Part shown: positions 14,902 to 22,971 of the stretch, one piece after another | How the letters are laid out: each line of letters starts with the position of its first letter | Numbering within the stretch: position 1 is the stretch's first letter | Origin: Pirellulaceae bacterium | GTDB lineage: Bacteria; Planctomycetota; Planctomycetia; Pirellulales; Pirellulaceae | Direction of reading: 5' to 3' | DNA: 37,386 bases | Assembly: GCA_028281725.1 (NCBI GenBank) | Contig: JANQJJ010000509.1 | Coordinates: 1-37,386 of the forward strand | Translations under genes and position numbers: made by a program | Notes under the pieces: generated by a model | Databases searched by the model: none | Told to the model about the DNA's origin: nothing | Seen by the model: the letters and a program-made list of their open reading frames with translations, nothing else

Positions 14902-16338
14902 ATGAATTTCGACGACCCTGCCAACAATCGGACCGATGATGAGTCCGACGCGTTTGTCAGTGATTGCCTGGGCGACATCCAGCCGAGCGAACAGGAGTGC
15001 CAAATGGATAAGCCCCACGATCGCCCGGCGGACCAGCCCATGGAAGTTCAGCCGACGGAAGCTCAACCCGGCCAGTTCCAGCCTAGGGAAGAGAGCGAGC
15101 GGATTGCCGTGGGGGCAGATGAGCCGGCTCAGCTGAAAAGCCGAGTAGCGCCGCAGCGCGAGCCGCATTCGATGCACTTGGCTACCTCGACTCTACTAAG
15201 TTTGTTGATGGTATTGCTGCTATTGTTGGTTGCGAGATTGGTGGTGCCGTCTCTGGTAGAGAGCATCCGGTACGGATGGCATCACGGGGAGTTGCGGGCC
15301 GAGTATGAGCTGAGCGGGCAGCGCCTGCGCAGCGTCTCGCTAGATTCGCTAGCGGACGTTTCGCAACTGGTCAGTCAGAGAGTTGGCCCCAGCGTAGTCC
15401 ATATCAACTTGCTTCGAGATGACGATACGGCAAACAAGTTCGAGGCTCTTTTCGGAGGTGGGCACCCCAGCATGCGTTTGGAAGGGCAGGGCAGTGGTTT
15501 TGTGATTGATGCCGAAGGCTATGTTTTGACCAACCATCACGTGGTTGACGGCGTTGGAAGTATCGAGGTGACGCTCAGTGATGGTCGTCAGTTGCCTGCA
15601 ACCGTGATCGGTTCGGATCCGCCGACCGATTTGGCCATTCTCAAGATCGAGGCGGGCGGTTTGATGGCTGTGGATTGGGGTGATAGCGATGAAGTGGTCG
15701 TGGGCACTCCCGTCTGGGCGGCGGGAAGTCCGTTTGGATTGCAGCAGACGGTTACGTTTGGAATCATCAGCGGAAAGCATCGAGTGGATTTCCGCGGGAC
15801 GCGGTACGAAGAGAGTATTCATGGAGGGACCGCGTACGGCGACTTGATGCAAAGTGACGTTGCGCTGAATCCAGGCAACAGCGGCGGACCACTGGTCAAC
15901 TCGATGGGACAAGTCGTGGGAGTGAACGCCGCTATCTTAGGAGAGACCTATCGCGGTATCAGTTTCTCAATTCCTAGTCGCGTGGCTCAGCGCGTGGCTA
16001 CGTACTTGATCGAGGAAGGTGAGGTTCCGAGAGGTTGGCTAGGAGTTCGGATGCAGGACTTGGCCACGAGCGAGCGATATGATGAGAGCGGAAAAGTAAA
16101 GCCCGGAGTTCGCATTGTGGGATTTCCCCAAGGCCCTTCGCCGGCAAGGGATGGAGGAATGAAAGTGGGCGATATCATCATCGAATTTGCTGGGCAGAAC
16201 GTCATGAACCAGGTGGGACTGATGAAGATGATTGGTGAAACGGACGTTGGCAATTCCGCCACCGTGACCGTACTTCGCCAAAACGAGCGGTTCGAATTGG
16301 ACGTGGCGATCGGCAAACGAGAGATTGGTTGGCGATAG
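14902..16338 (+). CDS. HtrA/DegP-family serine protease with one PDZ domain
   Basis: This is a 478-residue membrane-anchored protease that would degrade or refold damaged envelope proteins. Numbered from the 14902 start: a Pro/Glu/Gln-rich cytoplasmic N terminus (1-90), one transmembrane helix (about 96-119), and a trypsin-like domain with catalytic His213 (TNHHVV), Asp243 (PPTDLAIL) and Ser327 (NPGNSGGPL). One PDZ domain follows at about 375-470, with GWLGV and GDIIIEFAGQNV. The Gln-rich LQQTVTFGIIS segment is typical. ATG 14902 is preferred to 14851 because a promoter-like -10 covers the earlier ATG. Single-PDZ, anchored architecture is closer to DegS than DegP. Confidence 0.93.
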   Translation: MNFDDPANNRTDDESDAFVSDCLGDIQPSEQECQMDKPHDRPADQPMEVQPTEAQPGQFQPREESERIAVGADEPAQLKSRVAPQREPHSMHLATSTLLSLLMVLLLLLVARLVVPSLVESIRYGWHHGELRAEYELSGQRLRSVSLDSLADVSQLVSQRVGPSVVHINLLRDDDTANKFEALFGGGHPSMRLEGQGSGFVIDAEGYVLTNHHVVDGVGSIEVTLSDGRQLPATVIGSDPPTDLAILKIEAGGLMAVDWGDSDEVVVGTPVWAAGSPFGLQQTVTFGIISGKHRVDFRGTRYEESIHGGTAYGDLMQSDVALNPGNSGGPLVNSMGQVVGVNAAILGETYRGISFSIPSRVAQRVATYLIEEGEVPRGWLGVRMQDLATSERYDESGKVKPGVRIVGFPQGPSPARDGGMKVGDIIIEFAGQNVMNQVGLMKMIGETDVGNSATVTVLRQNERFELDVAIGKREIGWR

Positions 16339-16428
16339 GTTGGGCCGCGGCGGTCAAACAACGTGGCAGGCCGCACGCCATCCAGTGCAGCGCAAGACAA
16401 GAGTAGAGAGTAGACTAGATCGAAGTCA

Positions 16429-16749
16429 ATGAAGGCTTATTCCGAGCTTATTTTTGCTTGTTTGCTAGTGGGGATGCTGATCGCCATCGACCAGTTTCTT
16501 GGCAGGCGAGTTGCCGTTTTTGCCGCTAGTTTTTCGGCAATCTGGTTTGTGATCGCCATGGTGCTCCTGTCGAGGCCGCCCGGAATTCCGGAGTTCGTGT
16601 CCGAACAGGTCGGGAGCGACGAGCAACATGTGATCCGCAAAGATGTCATTCCCAGGCTTCCAATTGGGCGTCGCGTGCGGTTGTCGCTGAGTGTCGCCTG
16701 CGGTGCTTGTCTGTTGATCTGGCTCACCCTGGTGCTACTTGCTCGCTGA
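16429..16749 (+). CDS. Small membrane protein of unknown function
   Basis: The 106-residue product has three hydrophobic segments (about residues 5-22, 28-47 and 84-104), with a soluble stretch of about 35 residues between the second and third that contains PPGIPEFVSEQVG. I recognise no family. It begins 90 bp after the HtrA gene on the same strand, so it may be co-transcribed and act in the same membrane. No clear ribosome-binding site is visible, but coding looks real because the hydrophobic segments are well formed and the frame fills the gap between neighbours. Confidence 0.6.
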   Translation: MKAYSELIFACLLVGMLIAIDQFLGRRVAVFAASFSAIWFVIAMVLLSRPPGIPEFVSEQVGSDEQHVIRKDVIPRLPIGRRVRLSLSVACGACLLIWLTLVLLAR

Positions 16750-16880
16750 GGCGACTCGGTTGCCGAGGTCATTTCGCGGTGGTCATTTCGCCGGGGTTGA
16801 CTAAAATGTGGGGTCCAGTTTCGGCCAGCACGCGGCGCGAAGCTTTATCAGCCATGAGAGTTATTGAGGGAAGATTCAGG

Positions 16881-18062
16881 ATGCGTTTTGTAGCGATCGC
16901 GTTTGTCTGTTGGCTGCTTGTGATGAGACCAGCCGCGCTGGCGGAGACAAATCAAGCGGGCCAAGGATTCTCAAAGACCGAGCCGGCAGAAGGGCCGTCC
17001 GTCGAGGTCGAGGGGGGATTCCTGGTGCCCTACACGCTGACAGTTCCTGGCAGTGCAGTCAAGATTGAGATGGTGCCGGTTCCCGGCGGAACCTTCATGT
17101 TGGGTAGTAGTGAAGATGCGGCCGGGTATGTCGAAGACGAGGGACCGCCGGTCGAGGTAGAAGTTGGGCCGATGTGGGTCGCCAAGTACGAGACCTCTTG
17201 GCAAGAATACAAACTTTACATGTCGATGTATCAACTGTTCAAATCACTCGAGTCAGAAGGCCTGCGGATCGTCAACGATTCCAATGCCGTCGATGCGGTG
17301 ACAGCACCGACGGAGCTGTACGATCCGACCTTTACGTTCGAATACGGGCAGGATCTGAAACTACCGGCAGTGACCATGACGCAATATGCAGCCAAGCAGT
17401 ACACCAAATGGCTGAGCAAGTTGACCGGTGACCAATATCGATTGCCCACCGAGGCCGAGTGGGAGTATGCGTGTCGCGCCGGATCGTCTGCCGCCTATCA
17501 CTTCGGTGACGATGAGTCGCTGCTTGACGAGTACGCGTGGTACTACGAAAACGCAGATGAAAGACCGCATGAGGTAGGGACGAAAAAGCCCAATCCATTT
17601 GGCCTGCATGATATGCATGGCAACGTCATGGAGTGGGTGATCGACAGTTACACCGAAGACGGCTACGCGTCGATAGCGGACAAAGACCAGCCGATGTCTT
17701 TGCTGGAATCTGTGCGTTGGCCGACGTCTTTCGACAATCGCGTCGTGCGTGGTGGTAGCTGGCAAGATGACCCCGAGCAATTGCGCTCAGCAGCTCGCCT
17801 GGGGTCCGCAGACGAAGACTGGAAAGTAGCCGATCCCAATATTCCTCTGAGTCCTTGGTGGTACACTGATGATCCTGCTCGTGGCATTGGTTTTCGGATT
17901 TTTCGTTCTTACCAGCCACTCGACGATGAGCAACTGAAGAAGTTCTGGGAAATCGACGACGACGATATTCAGTTCGACGTAGAAATGCGTATCGAAGAGG
18001 GGCGTGGCGTCCAGAGCGTGATTGATCCGGCGCTCGCAAAAGAGATCGCGGAACTCAACTAA
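16881..18062 (+). CDS. Exported FGE-sulfatase (SUMF1-like) fold protein lacking catalytic cysteines
   Basis: The 393-residue product has a signal peptide (MRFVAIAFVCWLLVMRPAALAE). The formylglycine-generating-enzyme fold follows: VPVPGGTFMLGS, then VAKYETSWQEY, RLPTEAEWEYACRAGS, NPFGLHDMHGNVMEWV, RVVRGGSW and GIGFRIFRSYQP. In true FGEs two Cys lie just after the RGGSW segment. Here that stretch reads QDDPEQLRSAARLGS with none, so conversion of sulfatase Cys to formylglycine is unlikely. Such domains serve other roles, for example ligand binding or as nonheme-iron enzymes. Start 16881 is preferred over 16707 because GAGGG lies 10 nt upstream and it begins the signal peptide directly. The acidic C-terminal tail (about 350-393) is an extra. 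Confidence 0.85.
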   Translation: MRFVAIAFVCWLLVMRPAALAETNQAGQGFSKTEPAEGPSVEVEGGFLVPYTLTVPGSAVKIEMVPVPGGTFMLGSSEDAAGYVEDEGPPVEVEVGPMWVAKYETSWQEYKLYMSMYQLFKSLESEGLRIVNDSNAVDAVTAPTELYDPTFTFEYGQDLKLPAVTMTQYAAKQYTKWLSKLTGDQYRLPTEAEWEYACRAGSSAAYHFGDDESLLDEYAWYYENADERPHEVGTKKPNPFGLHDMHGNVMEWVIDSYTEDGYASIADKDQPMSLLESVRWPTSFDNRVVRGGSWQDDPEQLRSAARLGSADEDWKVADPNIPLSPWWYTDDPARGIGFRIFRSYQPLDDEQLKKFWEIDDDDIQFDVEMRIEEGRGVQSVIDPALAKEIAELN

Positions 18063-18103
18063 ACGCTTAACACGTTGCGGCTAGTAGCGCTCCGTAGCGG
18101 GCT

Positions 18104-18125
18104 GGCTGCCGGTCATGGGGCAGCC
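18104..18125 (+). repeat. Stem-loop directly before the UbiA-family start codon
   Basis: GGCTGCC (18104-18110) and GGCAGCC (18119-18125) form a perfect 7-bp stem with an 8-nt loop, ending 5 nt before the ATG at 18131. It covers the place where a Shine-Dalgarno site would lie, so it may limit translation or end upstream transcription. No T-run follows. Confidence 0.5.
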
Positions 18126-18130
18126 AAACG

Positions 18131-19135
18131 ATGGCAAACGAGCTGAGCGGGGAAGGTAAGCTGGACAGTACGGACTTAGACCGGCTGCATTGGGGTACGC
18201 TCCGTGACTGGGCGCAGTTGGTGCGCCTGCCGACTGTCTTTACCCTGTTTTCGGACTGTCTGGCTGCGGCCATCGTCGTCGGAAGTCAGTGGCAGCCGGT
18301 GACCGCCCTGATACCCACCCTGGCCGCGTCGCTATGTGCCTACTGGGCCGGCATGATTCTGAACGATGTCGTGGATCTGGAGGAAGACAAACAGACGCGT
18401 CCCGCTCGTCCCCTGGCCTCCGATCGTATCTCGCCCGTCATTGCCGGGCACGTGGCTACGGGCATGCTGCTCATCGGGCCGATTCTGATTCTGGCTACCA
18501 CTACCTTGCATGCCTCCCAGCCACTTTGGATGGTCACTGCTTTTTTTGCAGCCGTACTCCTGTCGCTGTGCGTTCGGTTCTACGATTCGGCTCTGAAGAG
18601 AACCCCGCTGGGGCCGGTTCTCATGGGACTATGCCGAACGCTCAACATCCTGATGGTCGGTTGCACTCTGCTTGCCGTTGGCGATACCGAGGCGTTGCCG
18701 AAGCCGCTGCTAGTTTTCGCGGCGGGTATCGGGTTATACATCATGGGTGTCACCGTTTATGCGCGCCGCGAGGAACAGGAGAGTTCGCCACCGGGGCTGG
18801 TCTTCGGTTTAATGCTGGAGGTCACCGGGCTGATCCTGGTCGGTTGGTGCCCCTTTTGGGCCGAAGAGAGCGGGCCAGCCTGGACACTCAATCCGCAGGG
18901 TGGCTATCCACTGTTGATCGGGCTGATTGGAGCAACGGTGATTCAGCGCGGGTTCGCAGGCGTATTGCATCCGGTTTCGCGCAAGGTTCAGCTGGCTGTC
19001 AAGCACGCGATCCTGACGTTGATTCTGATCGACGCCGCCGTTGTTCTGATGTGGGCTGGACCGTGGTACGGAATCGCTGTCGTGATTTTGCTTCTGCCGG
19101 CTCTGACCAGCGCGATGCGATTTCGCTCCACCTAA
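18131..19135 (+). CDS. UbiA-family prenyltransferase (EboC-like)
   Basis: This is a 334-residue integral membrane enzyme that transfers a prenyl chain to an acceptor. The first Asp-rich motif is NDVVDLEED (Asn78, Asp79, Asp82, Asp86), followed by TRPARPL. The second is in the VRFYDSALKRTPLGPVLMGLCR segment. About eight or nine hydrophobic segments run through the rest. The wording is closer to EboC-type UbiA proteins than to UbiA or MenA of quinone synthesis, but the other ebo genes are absent here, so the substrate stays open. It follows the FGE-fold gene by 68 bp and converges with the sugar transferase gene (30 bp between them). Confidence 0.86.
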   Translation: MANELSGEGKLDSTDLDRLHWGTLRDWAQLVRLPTVFTLFSDCLAAAIVVGSQWQPVTALIPTLAASLCAYWAGMILNDVVDLEEDKQTRPARPLASDRISPVIAGHVATGMLLIGPILILATTTLHASQPLWMVTAFFAAVLLSLCVRFYDSALKRTPLGPVLMGLCRTLNILMVGCTLLAVGDTEALPKPLLVFAAGIGLYIMGVTVYARREEQESSPPGLVFGLMLEVTGLILVGWCPFWAEESGPAWTLNPQGGYPLLIGLIGATVIQRGFAGVLHPVSRKVQLAVKHAILTLILIDAAVVLMWAGPWYGIAVVILLLPALTSAMRFRST

Positions 19136-19165
19136 TTCCTCTCAAGGTAACAGACGCGCTCCGTC

Positions 19166-20077
19166 TCAGAGTGCTCCGAAGCCGGTGAGGACGACTTTGA
19201 TGGTCCGGGCCATGATCCGCAGATCGTTTCGCAAGCAGCTGTTTTGCAGGTACATTAAGTCGTACGCGACTTTGTTGCGATAAGATTGCAAGTCGTTTGC
19301 ATAACCTGCCTCAATCTGCGCGATGCCCGTCAAGCCTGGTTTGAGGCCCAGCCGTTGCAAGTAGTTCGGAACCTTGGCTGATAGTTCTTCCATATACTCG
19401 ATGCACTCGGGCCTGGGACCCACGATGGACATCTCGCCGCGCAAGACGTTGAATAACTGAGGCAATTCATCAATGCGCATGCGACGTAGCAAGCGTCCAA
19501 GCGGGAGCACACGCTGGTCTCCCGGTCGAGCTTGGCTCGGACCATCGACGTCGGTGGCAACGTGCATCGTTCTTAGTTTGTAGATTCGAAATGGTCGGCC
19601 AAAGTTGGCGAGGCGACGGCGGCAGTTTTTCCCAAACGAATCTTCGGTAGCTTCCTGTTCTCGCCGAGCGTTCAGTCCGACCCTGGTCTGCGTAAAGATG
19701 ACCGGCCCTCGGGAAGACGCTTTGATACCGATTGCAGCCAGCAGCATGATCGGAGCGGTCAGTATCAGCAGCACGCTGGCGACGACGATGTCAACCAAGC
19801 GTTTTAGACCCCGCGCCATGGGCGGCAGACAATGCACATTGGTCCGCGCTTGCCCTAGATGGAGCTGAGCCAGCCAAGGGGGAGGCTCAAGCTCGACGAT
19901 GCCCTGCCGCTGCAGTTCGACCGCCGTAATTGGTGGCAGTCGCTCGTGCGCGGATGCGGACTTCTGAGGACCAGCCGCGTCATCGGTAGACGACACGAGC
20001 GAGGAGGGTGTTTGCAGCATGGTAAGAAATGGCTCGGCGTGGGCAGGGTGCGAAAGTTCGGCTCGGCGGCACGTCAC
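19166..20077 (-). CDS. Bacterial sugar transferase (polyprenyl-phosphate sugar-1-P transferase)
   Basis: This enzyme starts exopolysaccharide or O-antigen units by moving a sugar-1-phosphate onto undecaprenyl phosphate at the inner membrane. The PF02397 core begins at about residue 88 (MARGLKRLVDIVVAS). One hydrophobic segment follows (about 94-113), then GPVIFTQTRVG, FRIYKLRTM, LGRLLRRMRIDELPQLFNVLRGEMS, and VGPRPE near the centre, with GLKPGLTG after. The first 85 residues are a poorly conserved soluble tail without the extra membrane helices of WbaP. The track start at 20077 and a second ATG at 20020 are both possible. No other polysaccharide genes are near, so it may be an orphan initiating transferase. 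Confidence 0.9.
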   Translation of the reverse strand: MTCRRAELSHPAHAEPFLTMLQTPSSLVSSTDDAAGPQKSASAHERLPPITAVELQRQGIVELEPPPWLAQLHLGQARTNVHCLPPMARGLKRLVDIVVASVLLILTAPIMLLAAIGIKASSRGPVIFTQTRVGLNARREQEATEDSFGKNCRRRLANFGRPFRIYKLRTMHVATDVDGPSQARPGDQRVLPLGRLLRRMRIDELPQLFNVLRGEMSIVGPRPECIEYMEELSAKVPNYLQRLGLKPGLTGIAQIEAGYANDLQSYRNKVAYDLMYLQNSCLRNDLRIMARTIKVVLTGFGAL

Positions 20078-20194
20078 TCTGAAAATCCTATGTCACCAAA
20101 CCTGTCGGGAACCGGCACCCCACGAATACGGAGGACGCGATTCCCCGGTTCCCCTACCAACAATCGTCATGATCGATTCAGGTTGCGCTGCTGA

Positions 20195-21070
20195 TCAGTA
20201 CTGAATGCCCGTTTGGACACCGAATCCGTGGAATCCAATATCACCCAGCAGGTCGCTATCGCTGTCCCAGCGCTGAGCTTCCCAGAAGACGGCCGTTAGC
20301 AGGTCCAGACTCTCGAACCGCTTATTCATTTGCGTGCCAAGCTGGATTTCCCAAACTTGGACGAAGTCGTTGGGATTGGAATAGACTCCGCCGCTACGGA
20401 ATGCACTGAAAAGATCGGTATCTCCGTAGAGCAACGCCGTGCGAGCGCCACCAAATATTGCAAATCCGTCGGCCAGCACAGGACGTGTGCCACTGACGGA
20501 GACAGTAGGGCCTGCGCCCTCGAACTGAACACCTGTCGAGCCAAACCAAACGATGTCGTCTAGATCTTCAAAGTTGATTTGTTGTTCTCGCAATGACAGT
20601 CGGGCGTATCGAGCTCCGGCCGTCGCCAGCCAATTCCAGGTTCCAAAGGAACCACGTTGAGTGAGTTCTGCATCAATCGCGTCAACGTCCAGGTTCACTC
20701 CGCCGGACAAACTTACCGGAGGAGACTCTTCGACCAAGCCGACATAGGGAAGCTCTTGGTCAAACGTAAACCACCGAATCTGAGCTCCACCGAGTCCGGA
20801 ACCTTCATATCCCAGGGTAACGCGCTGCGCGAATTCTATTTCCGATTCGATGTTGCCACTTTCTTCTGAAGAGCTTGCCAGACCGTCATAGTAGAAGATG
20901 TTCTTCACGCCGGTTTCACTGATTTTTGGCGCCAGTAGTAGCAGGTCCACCTTGGCCTGCCAACCCTGGTCCGCACGCGCCGTCACGCTGGTCGCTGCCA
21001 AAAATGATGGGCACAGTGCCAGTGTGAAGACTAGACGTACGGCGACCACGAGAGAGAATGCGTTGCGCAT
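20195..21070 (-). CDS. Outer-membrane beta-barrel protein (Lpg1974/Legionella MOMP-like)
   Basis: The 291-residue product has a signal peptide (MRNAFSLVVAVRLVF... ending near TARADQ) followed by alternating hydrophobic/polar strands, Gly-rich turns and a C-terminal aromatic ending in QTGIQY, typical of a barrel that inserts in the outer membrane. Pieces such as the GWQAKVDLLLLAP start and GARYARLSL strand fit the Lpg1974-like pore proteins common in planctomycetes. The ribosome-binding site AAAGGA lies about 9 nt before the ATG, inside a short AAGG/CCTT palindrome. The gene lies downstream of the small cytochrome gene but is separated from it by that gene's terminator. Confidence 0.78.
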   Translation of the reverse strand: MRNAFSLVVAVRLVFTLALCPSFLAATSVTARADQGWQAKVDLLLLAPKISETGVKNIFYYDGLASSSEESGNIESEIEFAQRVTLGYEGSGLGGAQIRWFTFDQELPYVGLVEESPPVSLSGGVNLDVDAIDAELTQRGSFGTWNWLATAGARYARLSLREQQINFEDLDDIVWFGSTGVQFEGAGPTVSVSGTRPVLADGFAIFGGARTALLYGDTDLFSAFRSGGVYSNPNDFVQVWEIQLGTQMNKRFESLDLLTAVFWEAQRWDSDSDLLGDIGFHGFGVQTGIQY

Positions 21071-21364
21071 TGCAAGGAGTCCTTTCCCCTGAAGTGTTTT
21101 GAAAATGCAGCAGGCCGTTGCCGCGCAGTCAGCCTGTTTGAATTAGGCTCGCCTCTTGCATCGGTTGAAAATAGTTTTGAGATAGATAGCAAACGCCGGC
21201 AGCCCAACAGCCGTGACAACGTGGCTGCCTTTCCCAGTCGCTACAATTGATTCTGTTGCTATTTCTGTGTGATCAGTCATGCGGTGTCGTCAGACGCGCC
21301 CGGACTAGGCATCGCTGCGGGCAACAGGGGGCCTGCTTTTCCAGCAAGCATCTTTTCTGGCAAT

Positions 21365-21423
21365 CATCACGGCGGAGTGTGACGGCACCTTGGGAGATGC
21401 GATAGTTGTTTCCCGCCGTGATG
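21365..21423. repeat. 11-bp perfect inverted repeat with a 37-nt loop
   Basis: CATCACGGCGG (21365-21375) and CCGCCGTGATG (21413-21423) are perfectly complementary. The element is 59 nt in all and lies about 300 bp upstream of the beta-barrel gene. It has no T-run, so it is not a standard terminator; it may be a structured RNA or a binding site. Confidence 0.7.
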
Positions 21424-21567
21424 CTAAATTAAGCTGGCGGGCTTGCGAGGCAGGCGGGGCCATACCAGGCTACTTCGCTGGACAGGTCGCAGAGAGTGGA
21501 CGGAGAGCATGTCCACATGGTTTGAAGCATACAGCTATATGTCGGTAGTGGCCGTGAGGTTGATAAC

Positions 21568-21601
21568 AAAAAAACGGTAACGAACAGGGTCCGCTACCGT
21601 T
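21568..21601 (-). terminator. Rho-independent terminator of the cytochrome gene
   Basis: On the minus strand, a 10-bp stem (21601-21592 with 21582-21573, one G-U pair) with a 9-nt loop runs into a run of T (21574-21568, seven A on the plus strand). It lies about 45 bp past the stop codon. It is the clearest terminator in the window. Confidence 0.87.
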
Positions 21602-21646
21602 GCTACCAGGAGAAGTCCACTTGCAGAACTCACGTTCTGCCGAGAG

Positions 21647-22036
21647 CTACTTATGGACGTCGTGACACGCCTTACAGTTCGAGGCTTTCTTGAGCTGGGC
21701 GATGCCATCTTCACGGCCGACAACTACCTTGGCTGCCGCCAGGGCAGCGCCGCCAGCCAACGTCTGCCAGGACTCCATGCTACCCTTCTTAGGCTTGTTT
21801 TCAATCAAGCTGACATACAGATCCAGCAGCATCTGCTTGTCTTCAGCGGAGCCATCACCATTAAGTATTTTCTTCAGCAGCCCATCTTTATGAGCAACCT
21901 TCATCACTTCTTTAACCGTGTGCTTGGGTTCGGCATCGTCGCCAGCGGCCACGGCCAGAGTCGCCAGAGTGCCCAAACTTAAAGTCAAACACAAAGTACC
22001 CACAAGAAAGATCTTCGCCCTTGGAACTGCACGCAT
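21647..22036 (-). CDS. Small exported monohaem cytochrome c-like protein
   Basis: This is a 129-residue protein: a signal peptide (MRAVPRAKIFLVGTLCLTLSLGTLATLAVA), then a helical mature part with a single haem-binding motif CKACH at the extreme C terminus. Placing the haem motif at the C terminus rather than near the N terminus is the reverse of class I cytochromes and closer to cytochrome c' (class II). The KEVMKVAHKDGLLKKIL and ALAAAKVVVG helices would fit a helical bundle. ATG 22036 is chosen because it begins the signal peptide; the frame continues upstream to 22336 without homology. It has its own candidate promoter and terminator, so it is probably transcribed alone. The redox partner is not visible. 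Confidence 0.75.
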   Translation of the reverse strand: MRAVPRAKIFLVGTLCLTLSLGTLATLAVAAGDDAEPKHTVKEVMKVAHKDGLLKKILNGDGSAEDKQMLLDLYVSLIENKPKKGSMESWQTLAGGAALAAAKVVVGREDGIAQLKKASNCKACHDVHK

Positions 22037-22374
22037 AACAGATTTCCCATTTGAATCGCGTTTGTTGAATGGCTCGGCCGCAGCAACTACGACCGCTCGG
22101 CACCAAGCCGAATTCGCCATTTCGAAGAAAACCAATATATCGAACTCCAGCCGCCAAGCAACTTTGCGGCGCGCCGGCAGCCAAATGATCGTCATTGCCG
22201 CTGGGGATCTTGAAGAAACCATGTCGGCTGTGGCCCGCGTTGGCTGAGTGACCGGACAGCGTCGGGCGACCATGGAAACCAAGGCGTCCGGGGCCGACTG
22301 AGCTGTTGGTGTTGTCCCCGGTTTGTTGTCCCACAAAGTGCGTCTTGGCGACCGTTCGTATTCTGACGCACGAA
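22037..22374. other. Intergenic region between cytochrome and GNAT genes
   Basis: These 338 bases hold no supported gene. The candidate promoter of the cytochrome gene is at 22134-22161. Upstream open frames lack motifs and ribosome-binding sites. Confidence 0.45.
22134..22161 (-). promoter_or_regulatory. Candidate sigma-70 promoter of the cytochrome gene
   Basis: On the minus strand TTGCTT (22161-22156) and TATATT (22139-22134) are 16 bp apart. This would start transcription about 90 nt before the ATG at 22036. It also argues against the longer reading of that frame. Confidence 0.42.
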
Positions 22375-22794
22375 TCAGAGCATCTTTTCCATCCGGACGT
22401 GGGGAATGTTGGCTTCCATGAATTCTTCACTGCACGGGCGATATCCGAGAACTTGATAGAACGCGGTGGCTCGCGTTTGGGCGTGAAACCAAATCCGGCT
22501 GTGGCCTTGAATCAGAGCGTGTTGTTCGAGGGCTTGCATCACCAGAGTGCCTACTCCCTGACGACGATAGCTGGCAAGTACGGCGACCCTGCCGACTTTT
22601 CCACCCCTTTCCAGGTCGATTCTGCCAGTCGCCACCGCCAGGTCACTGCTATAAACTAAAGCATGCGTGCACAGCGGATCCCGGTCATCGAACTCCTCTT
22701 CGCGTGAGACGGCTTGTTCGACGACGAATACTTGGTCGCGGATGTGGCGGATTGCACACTCATGAGATTGGTAATCGGTCAATAGCGTTCGCAT
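22375..22794 (-). CDS. GNAT-family N-acetyltransferase (ElaA-like)
   Basis: This is a 139-residue GNAT. The beginning (RHIRDQVFVVEQAVSREEEFDDRD) is the 'R..VFV.EQ' segment of the ElaA-like subgroup. Motif A follows in GRVAVLASYRRQGVGTLVM (acetyl-CoA pyrophosphate-binding R-x-x-G-x-G/T), then the FHAQTRATAFYQVLGY motif-B region. Length is normal. The substrate is unknown. It lies 338 bp upstream of the cytochrome gene on the same strand, with its own start region divergent from the DUF255 gene. Confidence 0.88.
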   Translation of the reverse strand: MRTLLTDYQSHECAIRHIRDQVFVVEQAVSREEEFDDRDPLCTHALVYSSDLAVATGRIDLERGGKVGRVAVLASYRRQGVGTLVMQALEQHALIQGHSRIWFHAQTRATAFYQVLGYRPCSEEFMEANIPHVRMEKML

Positions 22795-22971
22795 GGTGAG
22801 AGCCTACTCTGACAAGCGGATGTAACGACACGGATTGTAATGGGCGACCAGCATTAGTGCATGACAGCGCGTACTAGAAACGGTTTCCAACCTGTCTTCA
22901 CATCGCGGACCCCATGTGCGGGGCTTGCCAGGTCAAGTGATGAAACCACCTGTAAGAAAAGAGCTTAAGCT

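Larger units (their letters stand above)
21071..21646. other. Intergenic region with a terminator and a long inverted repeat
   Basis: These 576 bases lie between the beta-barrel and cytochrome genes. No supported gene is seen. The region contains the cytochrome terminator (21568-21601), an 11-bp perfect inverted repeat (21365-21423), and a weaker terminator-like hairpin reading plus-ward (GCGGGC at 21317-21322, GCCTGC at 21331-21336, then TTTT). The last would be on the strand opposite to both genes and could mark the end of an unannotated plus-strand transcript. Confidence 0.5.
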
